This document shows, piece after piece, positions 7,688 through 14,694 of a stretch of 37,642 nt of DNA; positions within the stretch are counted from its first letter, which is position 1, and each line of letters opens with the position of its first letter. The position numbers and the translations under genes are program-made. Location: IMG/VR virus record IMGVR_UViG_3300041403_001188, positions 1-37,642 of that record; one strand, given 5' to 3'. Origin of the DNA: a virus. Below the pieces are notes generated by a model. That model was given only the letters and a program-made list of their open reading frames with translations. It ran no database searches and was not told the origin of the DNA.

Positions 7688-7915
7688 TTAAACTTTTGCA
7701 ATCACAGGTTCGGTTGCAGCTTCTTCATTAACCACAGGGTCTGCTTCAGTTTCAGTTTCTTCTGTTGGTGGTACAAAAACTTTAATAGCCTTTGATACTA
7801 ATTCAGCATCCTCCAGTGTAAATGCTCCTTTTGCTTGTGCAATTCTTGCAGCTTGAATAAGAACGTTTACTGCTTGTCCTTGATTCATTTCTTCTGTTTT
7901 GTTTTCAGTACTCAT
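7688..7915 (-). CDS. Small acidic hypothetical protein
   Basis: A 75-residue protein of unknown function. The middle (about residues 14-50, AVNVLIQAARIAQAKGAF followed by TLEDAELVSKAIKVFV) looks like a compact helical unit. The tail from residue 51 is rich in Glu, Thr, Pro and Ala (PPTEETETEADPVVNEEAA) and is probably disordered. No membrane segment, cysteine or catalytic motif is seen. It follows the Hsp20 gene by 46 bp and is the last gene before the terminator at 7641-7664, so the two are likely co-transcribed. Confidence 0.75.
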   Translation of the reverse strand: MSTENKTEEMNQGQAVNVLIQAARIAQAKGAFTLEDAELVSKAIKVFVPPTEETETEADPVVNEEAATEPVIAKV

Positions 7916-7961
7916 GATTTAAATCGATTTTATTATTATATACAATTTCTTAGATTTAGTT

Positions 7962-8315
7962 TCAGAGTACTTCAACAATTTTTTCGGCATCTTCCCTAGT
8001 TGGAATGTTTACAGTAAGAACACCATTTTCAACAGTTGCTTTAATCTTCTTTGTATCGGATTCTTCCGGTAAGATGAAGGTTTTATCAAAGGGTGTAAGC
8101 CACTTAGTTTCTACATCTGTTTTAATGTTAAGACGCCCTTTTACTATTTTTACTGAAAGGTCCTTCTTACCTAAACCAGGCACAGACATTTCCAAAAGAT
8201 AACCATCATCAGTTTTTTCTGAATGGTATCCCTTAAAAGTTGTTGTTACGTTATCCAATTCATCCCAAATTGAATCGTCAAAAATTGATTTGAAAGGTTT
8301 TGTTGTTAAAAACAT
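7962..8315 (-). CDS. Hsp20/alpha-crystallin small heat-shock chaperone
   Basis: This 117-residue protein is an alpha-crystallin domain. GYLLEMSVPGLGKKDLSVKI (residues 38-57) matches the conserved start of the domain. KTFILPEESDTKKIKATVENG ends in the hallmark A-x-x-x-N-G-V-L pattern (ATVENGVLTVNIP). Small Hsps hold unfolding proteins in an ATP-independent way. T4-like phages of several bacterial groups carry them, and they are thought to help folding during virion production. It is the first gene after the terminator at 8374-8408, so it needs its own promoter in 8316-8373; I cannot point to an exact box there. Confidence 0.95.
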   Translation of the reverse strand: MFLTTKPFKSIFDDSIWDELDNVTTTFKGYHSEKTDDGYLLEMSVPGLGKKDLSVKIVKGRLNIKTDVETKWLTPFDKTFILPEESDTKKIKATVENGVLTVNIPTREDAEKIVEVL

Positions 8316-8373
8316 AATTTAAATTTTTTTAAGTTAAACATTTTAGGGTTTCCCCTATTTGTTTAATATACTG

Positions 8374-8408
8374 AAAAAACCGTGCCAAAGTTAATTTTAG
8401 CACGGTTT
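8374..8408 (-). terminator. Rho-independent terminator after the lysis/nuclease unit
   Basis: A 9-bp perfect stem (8377-8385, AAACCGTGC, with 8400-8408) surrounds a 14-nt loop. On the minus strand it runs into six Ts (8379-8374, three shared with the stem). It lies 43 bp beyond the stop of the nuclease gene. Confidence 0.88.
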
Positions 8409-8451
8409 CTACAAAACTTGTCATGGTTTACTTTAACTTAGTGTCATACTG

Positions 8452-8838
8452 TCATTTAAACTCTTTTCTTTTGCCACCATCATATTCATGAGCATGACCT
8501 TCAGTAATAAGAGTTTGGTTTACATTTACAACATTCCCATCTTTATCCATAATGAATAGCTCAGCTAGTACCCTACCGTATTTACCTTCTCCGTATGATT
8601 TAATTCTAAAGAATCCTGGTTTTGAACTAACCTCAGTTAAGAGTTCTTTAACCCTAGCTTTTGCTGCTAGCCCTAAAGCTTTTTCTTCAAGGTTTCGTGT
8701 ACGGCTTTCCCATGCATTCATTCCTTTGAATCTTATTCTTCTCTTAATCCAAATATCAAACCCAACATCAATCATTGCATCAACAGTATCACCATCAATT
8801 ACACGATCCAATTTTGCTCTGTAAATATACTTTTCCAT
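8452..8838 (-). CDS. Staphylococcal-nuclease-like (SNase) endonuclease
   Basis: A 128-residue SNase/thermonuclease domain. VIDGDTVDA (residues 13-21) supplies the calcium-binding D17, the first arginine of the active site is R36 in IRFKGMNAWE, E44 matches the general-base glutamate, and R89 in KYGRVLAEL matches the second catalytic arginine. The position of staphylococcal D40 is N41 here, a change in a metal ligand that may alter activity. There is no signal peptide, so it acts inside the cell or is released at lysis. Its start overlaps the stop of the endolysin gene (TAATG at 8836-8840). Host-DNA breakdown or DNA repair are plausible roles; neither is proven. Confidence 0.9.
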   Translation of the reverse strand: MEKYIYRAKLDRVIDGDTVDAMIDVGFDIWIKRRIRFKGMNAWESRTRNLEEKALGLAAKARVKELLTEVSSKPGFFRIKSYGEGKYGRVLAELFIMDKDGNVVNVNQTLITEGHAHEYDGGKRKEFK

Positions 8839-9713
8839 TATAGACTAGTTAACATATCCATTAATTCAGGTTGTGGGAACATATCCACTTTAGTTTTACG
8901 AACATTGGTGTGAGTCCATAACCCTTTATGTTTTCCTTCCAAAACTTCTTGGTTAAATTCAAAGGCATCAGCACCCTTTTCTTTAATAAGAGCAGGGAGA
9001 CCAGCTCTTACATCAATGTTATCCCTTTCACCAACCCAAAGTGCCCAATCTCTTAGAACTTCAATTTGCTTATCAGAATAACGGTGCCATGTAGAATAAC
9101 CTCTAAAAGGTTTAGATAAAACAACTATTTGGCTAGAATCAACTCTTGTACCTGCATATGTTTTTCCATCTTTCACCCATCCAAAATTATTTACTTCAAT
9201 ACCAACAGAGTTTTTATGCATGTGACTTCTTCCAGTTCCTAAGTGCCAACCCCAACCGCCTTGCGGCATACATTGTACTAGAACACCATCATAACGATCA
9301 TCATTTCCTCTAACAGATTGACCACCTAAAACAAATTCTGTAGCAACCTTTCCTCTGCTATCACCTGCCCAATGCTCAATTGTTTTGTATGGATTATGCC
9401 AACCTGCAGTGTGATGAAAAAATACATATTCAGGTTTACTTCCTGTCATATACTCATCTTCTGGTAAATAATGTTTATGAATTACTAATCCATTTTCCAA
9501 CGATTCAGTAAGTTCCGAATTATCAGTACTAGCAAGACCCATAGCATTCCAAGTGGCAGGGCCAACAATACCATCAACCACCAATTGGTTTTCATGTTGC
9601 CATTCACAAACTTTGTTATGTGTCTTCGGACCAAATATACCATCTGCATAGATACCTAAAAACTTTTGTATTTCTTTAACTTCTATTCCATGAGATCCTT
9701 GTTTTAAAATCAT
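8838..9713 (-). CDS. Endolysin: peptidoglycan-binding domain plus N-acetylmuramoyl-L-alanine amidase
   Basis: A 291-residue lysis enzyme. Residues 3-60 are a PG_binding_1 repeat (GSHGIEVKEIQKFLG, then the repeated ADGIFGPKT and VDGIVGPATW). Residues 93-285 are an Amidase_2/PGRP domain: FFHHTAG with H100 and H101, WHLGTGRSH, NSVGIEVNNFG, and WTHTNVRKTKVDMFP, where H268 and D277 complete the expected zinc site. It cleaves the amide between muramic acid and L-alanine in peptidoglycan. No signal peptide is seen, so a holin would be needed; the two-TM coiled-coil protein just upstream is one possible candidate, without direct evidence. The ATG at 9713 follows an A/T-rich block with several AATAAATA-like copies. 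Confidence 0.95.
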   Translation of the reverse strand: MILKQGSHGIEVKEIQKFLGIYADGIFGPKTHNKVCEWQHENQLVVDGIVGPATWNAMGLASTDNSELTESLENGLVIHKHYLPEDEYMTGSKPEYVFFHHTAGWHNPYKTIEHWAGDSRGKVATEFVLGGQSVRGNDDRYDGVLVQCMPQGGWGWHLGTGRSHMHKNSVGIEVNNFGWVKDGKTYAGTRVDSSQIVVLSKPFRGYSTWHRYSDKQIEVLRDWALWVGERDNIDVRAGLPALIKEKGADAFEFNQEVLEGKHKGLWTHTNVRKTKVDMFPQPELMDMLTSL

Positions 9714-9765
9714 ATCCTAATATTTATTTGTTTATTTATTTGGTGATCTTTTTTAAGTAACATAA

Positions 9766-10377
9766 TTATTCGTTATTTTTTTCAGATGCATACTTAACAC
9801 CCATAATTGTTCCAACGATAGAGAATGCATTAGTAAGAAGTATACCAAACATATTAGACCATGTGGATCCAATGATCTGCGTTTCCTTATCGTTTATGAT
9901 AGCTAAACCATACATAACTGTTGTAAGTATACCTACACCTATTATAACAAAGAGAGCAACCTTTACAATTGTACCTATTAATTCAAATTGAGATTTCTTT
10001 TGCATTAAATCTAAATCACCTAATGCAGTTTCCATTGCCTTTTCAGCTTCTGCTCTAGCAACCACAGCTTCCTTTTCAGCAACACGAGCTTCTTCGGCCG
10101 CAGTGCTTGCTTCATCTAACGCTTTTGATAGTTGTTTGTTTATTCTTTCATTTTCAACAGCAGCTGCCTCAAGTTGTTTATTCTGTTCTTGGACTTGCTT
10201 GGTTATCTGTAATCTTTTTCTCCTAGCAGTAGTATCTTTTTGTTTTGCAATCTTAAGATATTCTTTGAATTCGGAATTAGAAGACTTAAGTATTTTTAGA
10301 ATGTTACCCTCAAGATAGATCTTTTTGCTCTTAACAAGAGAGATAAAGAGGCTTTCTATTTCTTTTCCTAACTCCAT
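9766..10377 (-). CDS. Coiled-coil protein with two C-terminal membrane segments
   Basis: A 203-residue protein of unknown function. Residues 48-130 form a long, charged coiled coil rich in Ala, Glu, Lys and Gln. Two hydrophobic segments follow, about 134-161 and 175-196, with a short loop between and a charged tail. The layout resembles a membrane-anchored spacer or scaffold. It directly follows the response-regulator gene (6 bp between stop and start), in the same unit as the histidine kinase, so it could be the output or accessory part of that signalling pair. It also precedes the endolysin, so a holin or spanin-like role cannot be excluded, although the long coil is unlike a simple holin. 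Confidence 0.8.
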   Translation of the reverse strand: MELGKEIESLFISLVKSKKIYLEGNILKILKSSNSEFKEYLKIAKQKDTTARRKRLQITKQVQEQNKQLEAAAVENERINKQLSKALDEASTAAEEARVAEKEAVVARAEAEKAMETALGDLDLMQKKSQFELIGTIVKVALFVIIGVGILTTVMYGLAIINDKETQIIGSTWSNMFGILLTNAFSIVGTIMGVKYASEKNNE

Positions 10378-10383
10378 ATAGAT

Positions 10384-10821
10384 TTATTTATATATCTTAA
10401 AAGGTGCAGTATGGCTCTTGTACCCTTCATAGTCTTTCTTAAACTCTTCCAATCTAGGTTCAATGTCATCTGATTTAATTATCCAAAACTGGGCACCGAC
10501 AGCTTTAGCCTTTTCTATTTCAGTCTTGTCTTGTGAGGATGAGATGATTCCAATCACACAACCGTTTCCATATTCATGGTTAATTTTTCTAATCATCTCA
10601 ATTCCATCAAATGAAGATCCAATAATATTAAGATCAACAAATACACATTCAGGTCTTTCGTGATCTGGGTCATCAGGGAACCATTTTTTAAAGAGCTTGT
10701 CCGCCTCGTCTGAACTGTCCAAAGCTTCTATTGAAAGAGCCATGTCCAAAAGTGAACATGCATCTTCAAATACCAAGTGGAATAAGTTCTCATCATCAAT
10801 AAGCATTAATGTATCAATCAT
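10384..10821 (-). CDS. Stand-alone response regulator receiver domain
   Basis: A 145-residue protein that is only a receiver domain. The acidic pocket is D9/D10 in LMLIDDEN, the phospho-acceptor is D63 in CVFVDLNI, the switch Ser/Thr is in GIISSSQD (93-98), and the conserved lysine is K116 in WIIKSDD. No DNA-binding or enzymatic output domain follows (the protein ends at KIYK), so it must act through protein contacts, as CheY- or Spo0F-type proteins do. It overlaps the histidine-kinase gene by 8 bp, a strong sign that the two form a cognate pair. The loop at 47-58 (FPDDPDHERPEC) is longer than in CheY. Confidence 0.92.
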   Translation of the reverse strand: MIDTLMLIDDENLFHLVFEDACSLLDMALSIEALDSSDEADKLFKKWFPDDPDHERPECVFVDLNIIGSSFDGIEMIRKINHEYGNGCVIGIISSSQDKTEIEKAKAVGAQFWIIKSDDIEPRLEEFKKDYEGYKSHTAPFKIYK

Positions 10822-11707
10822 CAGTAAGTTTTATTTTTAGTTTTGATCCTTTTTCTAATTTTTCGCAGGTTATTTTAAACCCGTGTTCTTTTAATATTGC
10901 TATACATATATTTAATCCTAGTCCTGTACCTTCTTCTTTTTGGTCGCTTTTTCTGGTATAAGGTTTAGACAATTCAATAAATTCTTCAGGTGTCATACCT
11001 CTACCATTATCCTCAACACAGATAAAGTTATCTTCAAGATATATCTTTACATATTTTGTTGGGCTGTCATTATACTTTAAACCATTTCTAATTAAATTAT
11101 CCAGTGCTGTACAAAACAAAGGTTCATTTAACTCTAATTCGGTATTAAGATTATCATTGATAATAACCTGGTTCTTATATGCAGTTAGCTTTAGATAGTC
11201 ATTTAGAATTTCTTTAATATTTACCGCCCCCATTGACATTTGAGCATTTTGCTTTACTAGGTTGGTGAATTCATATACGCCTGAATAAACTTTTTGTGCA
11301 TGGTGGAGTCCATCCTCAATAAGCCTAAGAGGTGAATGGATTTTTAGTTCTTTTATTTGATCATTATCCAGTCTTCTCTTTAATGATTTAATACCTCTAG
11401 GTAAATAAGTATTAATTCCACTATGCATATCATGTCTAATAATTTTTGCAGCGTGCTCAAGATAAATGTTTTTCTTATCAAGGTCTTTAATTATGAATGC
11501 TTTTTGTTTAAGAAATTCTCTAATAACAATGAAAAACGGTGGCATAAAGGCAATGACACACCCATAACCGAATTCAGCCAATTCGTATGATGCTTCGCAA
11601 ATACCAAAAACTATACAGGTTTGTACTACAAAGAATGTAAGCATAATTAAACCTGCAATAAGTAAAGATATCCTGCTACCTTTTGATATGCCTGCCAATG
11701 CCCCCAT
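10814..11707 (-). CDS. Membrane sensor histidine kinase
   Basis: A 297-residue kinase. Two hydrophobic segments (about 14-37 and 47-64) with a very short loop leave almost nothing outside the membrane. The likely phospho-acceptor is H92 in IIRHDMHSGI. The HATPase_c domain has the N box ALDNLIRNGLKY (201-212), G1 VEDNGRGM (231-238), an F-box-like KPYTRK and G2 GTGLGLNIC (260-268). All ATP-binding motifs are intact. It starts inside the stop of the DUF2892-like gene (TAATG) and overlaps the response-regulator gene. Sensing must occur in the membrane, through the small partner proteins, or in the cytoplasm. Function in infection is unknown. Confidence 0.92.
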   Translation of the reverse strand: MGALAGISKGSRISLLIAGLIMLTFFVVQTCIVFGICEASYELAEFGYGCVIAFMPPFFIVIREFLKQKAFIIKDLDKKNIYLEHAAKIIRHDMHSGINTYLPRGIKSLKRRLDNDQIKELKIHSPLRLIEDGLHHAQKVYSGVYEFTNLVKQNAQMSMGAVNIKEILNDYLKLTAYKNQVIINDNLNTELELNEPLFCTALDNLIRNGLKYNDSPTKYVKIYLEDNFICVEDNGRGMTPEEFIELSKPYTRKSDQKEEGTGLGLNICIAILKEHGFKITCEKLEKGSKLKIKLTDD

Positions 11708-11895
11708 TAGAGTTCGCTCTTTTTTAGTCCTAGTTTTTCAAACAACCATTTACTTGGGCAAAACTTAGTCCAGGTACCAATTTGTAACATAACTATTACA
11801 AAAAGAATAACTCCCCAGCTTTCCAAAATTAAACCAGTTGCTAACACAACTGACATAAGCAGATATACTGCTCTTACTGATGTCCACTTTTTCAT
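11707..11895 (-). CDS. Small DUF2892-like membrane protein
   Basis: A 62-residue protein with two membrane helices (about 8-25 and 27-42) followed by TWTKFCPSKWLFEKLGL. That C-terminal pattern of Cys-Pro after the second helix and a short amphipathic end fits the DUF2892/YgaP-type inner-membrane family. The family's role is poorly known. Its stop codon overlaps the histidine-kinase start (TAATG, 11705-11709), so it is translationally coupled to the kinase and may be its membrane sensor or stabiliser; that is inferred. It is the first secure gene after the terminator at 11930-11983. Confidence 0.7.
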   Translation of the reverse strand: MKKWTSVRAVYLLMSVVLATGLILESWGVILFVIVMLQIGTWTKFCPSKWLFEKLGLKKSEL

Positions 11896-11908
11896 ATCAT
11901 TATCTTTT

Positions 11909-12028
11909 TTAGTGCATTGAGATTGAGATAAAAAAAGCTACCTTTAAACGGATCCATACTCGTCTCCAAAAAGGTAGCTTTTTAAATTCCTCGAGCTCAA
12001 AAATATCTTCTGGCTCTTTAATTTCCAT
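11909..12028 (-). CDS. Possible 39-residue protein overlapping a terminator
   Basis: An ATG at 12028 opens a 39-codon frame ending at TAA 11909-11911. The product has an acidic N-terminal third (EIKEPEDIFELEE), then a basic, tryptophan-containing middle (FKKLPFWRRVWIRLKVAFF) and a short hydrophobic end. The charge layout looks like a real small peptide that could bind the membrane surface. The two arms of the strong 14-bp hairpin at 11932-11983 lie inside the frame, encoding FKKLPF and KVAFF. If the hairpin works as a terminator, the full message would often not be completed. I recognise no family. Confidence 0.42.
   Translation of the reverse strand: MEIKEPEDIFELEEFKKLPFWRRVWIRLKVAFFISISMH
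11930..11983 (-). terminator. Strong bidirectional terminator-like hairpin after phoH
   Basis: A perfect 14-bp stem (11932-11945, AAAAAGCTACCTTT, with 11970-11983) has a 24-nt loop and runs into seven Ts on the minus strand (11936-11930). The other strand also ends in Ts, so it could stop transcription both ways. It closes the long unit that runs from the promoter at 17321-17354 to phoH. Confidence 0.85.
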
Positions 12029-12046
12029 AATAGCTACATATTTAAT

Positions 12047-12760
12047 CTATTTATTAGATTCACGGCCATTTCTCTTTGCGTTTTCTTCTATATACATATC
12101 AATAAGTTCATCTACGATAGGATCTCTATGATTTTTGAGTAATGTTATTGACACAAGATTCTTTACTTTACCACCTAGGTCATATAAGAATCTAAAACCT
12201 GAGTCTTTTCTATTTTTAAGATCTACTTGTGCATCATCTCCACACACTATCATTTTAGATCTTAGTCCTATTCTTGTGGCAATCATTTCCATCTGTGTCA
12301 TTGTAACATTCTGTGCTTCATCAACTATGATGCAACTATCTAAAAATGTTCGCCCTCTCATAAATGCTACAGGTACAATTTCAATTTTACCTTCTTTGAT
12401 ATAAGGATCAATCTTTTCTTTACCGTATAAGGAATACATATTCTGATAAATTGGTTGTACCCAAGGATCCATCTTTTGGTGAAGATCTCCTGGTAAAAAA
12501 CCGATCTCTTCTTTTGATACGGTAGGTCTAGTAATTATGATTTTTTCATAGTGCCTTCTAAAGAGACCATCTAATGCAACTTGACATGCCAATAATGTTT
12601 TACCACTGCCTGCTTTTCCGGCTAATACCGAGATGGTGTTATCTAATATTTGTTGTTTGGCAATCTTTTGCTCTTCATTAAGAGGTATTTTAAAAGTAAT
12701 AGGGTTTTTGATAATTCTTTTTTGACGAAAGACTTCGTCCTCGTAGGTTCTAGCTGGCAT
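12047..12760 (-). CDS. phoH: PhoH-like ATPase
   Basis: A 237-residue P-loop ATPase of the PhoH family, common in marine T4-like phages. The Walker A motif is GKAGSGKT (residues 48-55), Walker B is CIIVDEAQN (about 143-151), and RPTVSKEEIGFLPGD and ICGDDAQVDL-like segments (VCGDDAQVDL in this protein) match the superfamily-1-like helicase core. The biochemical role in infection is unsettled (RNA metabolism or phosphate-starvation response have been suggested). I start at ATG 12760: the longer frame begins only with a TTG at 12833-12835 inside the upstream gene, and no conserved motif lies in the extra 25 residues. If the TTG is used, the genes overlap by 38 bp. Confidence 0.93.
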   Translation of the reverse strand: MPARTYEDEVFRQKRIIKNPITFKIPLNEEQKIAKQQILDNTISVLAGKAGSGKTLLACQVALDGLFRRHYEKIIITRPTVSKEEIGFLPGDLHQKMDPWVQPIYQNMYSLYGKEKIDPYIKEGKIEIVPVAFMRGRTFLDSCIIVDEAQNVTMTQMEMIATRIGLRSKMIVCGDDAQVDLKNRKDSGFRFLYDLGGKVKNLVSITLLKNHRDPIVDELIDMYIEENAKRNGRESNK

Positions 12761-12797
12761 TGCGAAGAATTTTTTTTTGCCTAAAGAATCTTTATTC

Positions 12798-13499
12798 TTA
12801 AGGTTTTGAAATGTAATGCTTTCGCTCAGTTCCAACTGGCTCTACTGCAGAATAATCATCTTTCTTCTTAGGGACTTCCTCAACATAATGGACATTAGTC
12901 TTACTTACTCTAGAGTTATCAATAACTGCTTCATCTACAGTAGGTAATACATTATGATCGGATTCCACAACTTCATTGGATGATTCATTCTCCACTTTTT
13001 CCAATTGTTCTAATGGTTGATCATTGATCTCTTCGGTTGCATTTTCCGAAGTTACGGTTATCTCATCGTTAGGTCTAATGTAATCCACTAATGACTTAAT
13101 AAATCCTAAAGCCACTAAAGGTAGTACAGCTCCACTAACAATAGAGAGTATTCTTTTTTGGAAAATAGGCTCCTCTTCTTCTAATCCAAAGAGCTCTATC
13201 CAAGGCATATAATTTTCTAAGTTTACAAATGCATGGAATGAATTTGCCATCATTTGGAATCCGGTAAGAAGTAAAAATAAACTCCAAACCATTGTCTTAT
13301 TTGTCTTATCTAAAATGATTATTGCAGCAAGAGATGCAGCTGCGCCTAATTCAAATCCTATAGCCAAAGCCCAGTTCATAATACCTTCGTGAGTTAAATC
13401 AAAAAAGGCTACAGAATTAATCATTGATATTGTAGCTACTAAAAAGTATAAGCTACAGAATATTCCAATAATAAAATAATGAACTAATTTATTTTTCAT
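12798..13499 (-). CDS. Four-helix membrane protein with acidic cytoplasmic-type tail
   Basis: A 233-residue protein not matched to a known family. Four hydrophobic segments lie at about 7-30, 40-63, 70-92 and 116-140. The tail (145-233) is hydrophilic, rich in Glu, Asp, Asn and Ser and probably disordered, ending in KHYISKP. The gene is 12 bp downstream of the Cys-rich protein gene and just upstream of phoH. On the minus strand a TATAAATA lies at 13516-13509, 9 nt before the ATG. A role in remodelling or marking the host membrane is conceivable but not supported by any motif. Confidence 0.8.
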   Translation of the reverse strand: MKNKLVHYFIIGIFCSLYFLVATISMINSVAFFDLTHEGIMNWALAIGFELGAAASLAAIIILDKTNKTMVWSLFLLLTGFQMMANSFHAFVNLENYMPWIELFGLEEEEPIFQKRILSIVSGAVLPLVALGFIKSLVDYIRPNDEITVTSENATEEINDQPLEQLEKVENESSNEVVESDHNVLPTVDEAVIDNSRVSKTNVHYVEEVPKKKDDYSAVEPVGTERKHYISKP

Positions 13500-13511
13500 A
13501 TTTCAATTTAT

Positions 13512-14096
13512 TTATACAACCCCCGTCACAAATCCACTGCTTCCACAACCTGAATCTCCACCATTTTTATAGATTTTAGATTCAAGAATAGTGGCCACCC
13601 ACAAACAAGGTATCCCAAATACCTCTGCTGTACCGGTTGGAAATGCACCAGTTGGACCTACACCGGTTACTCCAGTCTCTCCTGTATTTCCAGAACACTC
13701 TGTTAATAAGATTTCTGCAAATACATTACCTGGTGATACTTTTGTACAATCGGCTGATAAACATATTCTGATTAATCCTTCATTATGAATTTTACCAGAT
13801 GTATCGGTGAATTGCAATATGTCTATGTAAAAACCTTTACTGCCTGAAGGAATATCAGGCCACCAAAAGTTTGCTACGACACAATCTAATTCGTTTGTTA
13901 GCTGTAAATGAATATCACAAAAATTATCTAGGTTAAGTGGTAATTCATCAGAGCCAAATAGCTGAATATCAATGCATGCAGTAGTACCTTGCATTATCCA
14001 TTTAATACAATCTACTTGTGCAATGATTCTACCGCAGTAAGTTAATGCACATTGCGGATCACTAGGTGTAGGTACTCCTGGTATGATATTAGCCAT
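13512..14096 (-). CDS. Cysteine-rich probable structural protein with a short collagen-like stretch
   Basis: A 194-residue protein with 11 cysteines, unusual for this gene set. Residues 30-130 look like an all-beta domain (ACIDIQLFGSDELPLNL, then IHLQLTNELDC, GFYIDILQFTDTSGKI and GLIRICLSADCT), somewhat like the Ig-like N-terminal domain of baseplate BppU proteins; that resemblance is weak. Residues 136-155 carry Gly-x-Thr collagen-like triplets (GNTGETGVTGVGPTG), a feature of phage fibres and decoration proteins. The end (SGCGSSGFVTGVV) is glycine-rich. I infer a virion surface or fibre-associated part. It starts 3 bp past the stop of the next upstream gene. Confidence 0.75.
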   Translation of the reverse strand: MANIIPGVPTPSDPQCALTYCGRIIAQVDCIKWIMQGTTACIDIQLFGSDELPLNLDNFCDIHLQLTNELDCVVANFWWPDIPSGSKGFYIDILQFTDTSGKIHNEGLIRICLSADCTKVSPGNVFAEILLTECSGNTGETGVTGVGPTGAFPTGTAEVFGIPCLWVATILESKIYKNGGDSGCGSSGFVTGVV

Positions 14097-14099
14097 TCA

Positions 14100-14387
14100 T
14101 TAGTCTTCTTTTTCCTCTAAAGCATTGATAGAAATTCTTTCCTTATCTGAGATCTCTTCAATTCTTAAAGTTTTCCAAGCAGGTACTGTTTTAATTAACT
14201 CAATCATTTCTGTTTCATTAACTAATTCAGATGCCAGTGTATCAATTTCTTCGGTTAATACTCTCTGCTCTTTTTTGATTCTTTCAACTTCAGAATCTAT
14301 ACTGCATGATTTAAAGTAGCTTAGTACCAATAATACTACAACTAACTTAATACCATGATCTGCAAAAAATTTGTTAAACTTGTTCAT
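14100..14387 (-). CDS. Small single-pass membrane protein with a coiled-coil
   Basis: A 95-residue protein with one hydrophobic helix (about residues 13-26, IKLVVVLLVLSYFK), then a cysteine (C28) and a charged coiled-coil stretch, SEVERIKKEQRVLTEEIDTL and on to about residue 62. The basic, short N-terminus suggests N-in, C-out or an anchored cytoplasmic coil. No family recognised. The gene sits 3 bp before the Cys-rich structural gene in the same unit. It could be a spanin- or chaperone-like membrane factor; the sequence does not decide. Confidence 0.78.
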   Translation of the reverse strand: MNKFNKFFADHGIKLVVVLLVLSYFKSCSIDSEVERIKKEQRVLTEEIDTLASELVNETEMIELIKTVPAWKTLRIEEISDKERISINALEEKED

Positions 14388-14390
14388 ATC

Positions 14391-14678
14391 TTATTTTTTA
14401 AATTCTTGTTTTGGTTTTGATTTCTTTTCTTCTCCTTTAGGAACTCTATGATAGTTTTGAGTTGACCATGGATCTTGCTCTTCACATTTACAATCATCAG
14501 GGTGCTCACCACATCTAGGACATTCCTCTGCTACTTTATCCATGTACTCCTCGGCTTTTTTCTCAGCTTCTTTATTGTTACCGTCTTTGGTATCAATATC
14601 TTCTACATGATTTACTTTCTTATGTCTTACTTGACCTAAGCCTTCATTTACAAAATCTTTAAATGATTTTATTGACAT
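14391..14678 (-). CDS. Small zinc-ribbon-like protein with capsid-targeting-like N-terminus
   Basis: A 95-residue hydrophilic protein. The start MSIKSFKDFVNEG resembles the capsid-targeting sequence of T4 internal proteins (MKTYQEFI-x-E), where the gp21 protease cuts after the glutamate; here E12 could be the cut site. A four-cysteine cluster, CPRCGEHPDDCKC (C53, C56, C63, C65), could bind one zinc. The rest is Lys/Glu-rich with a basic tail (KKSKPKQEFKK). Packaging into the capsid and injection with DNA is an inference from the N-terminus only. It is 3 bp from the next gene downstream, and the start is preceded by an ATATATAAAAAAATAA block. Confidence 0.75.
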   Translation of the reverse strand: MSIKSFKDFVNEGLGQVRHKKVNHVEDIDTKDGNNKEAEKKAEEYMDKVAEECPRCGEHPDDCKCEEQDPWSTQNYHRVPKGEEKKSKPKQEFKK

Positions 14679-14694
14679 GGATAAACTTATTTTT

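Noticed and set aside
12761-12835. PhoH starting at TTG 12835
   Set aside because: It would overlap the upstream gene by 38 bp and use a rare start, while an ATG at 12760 gives a complete family core; kept as an alternative only.
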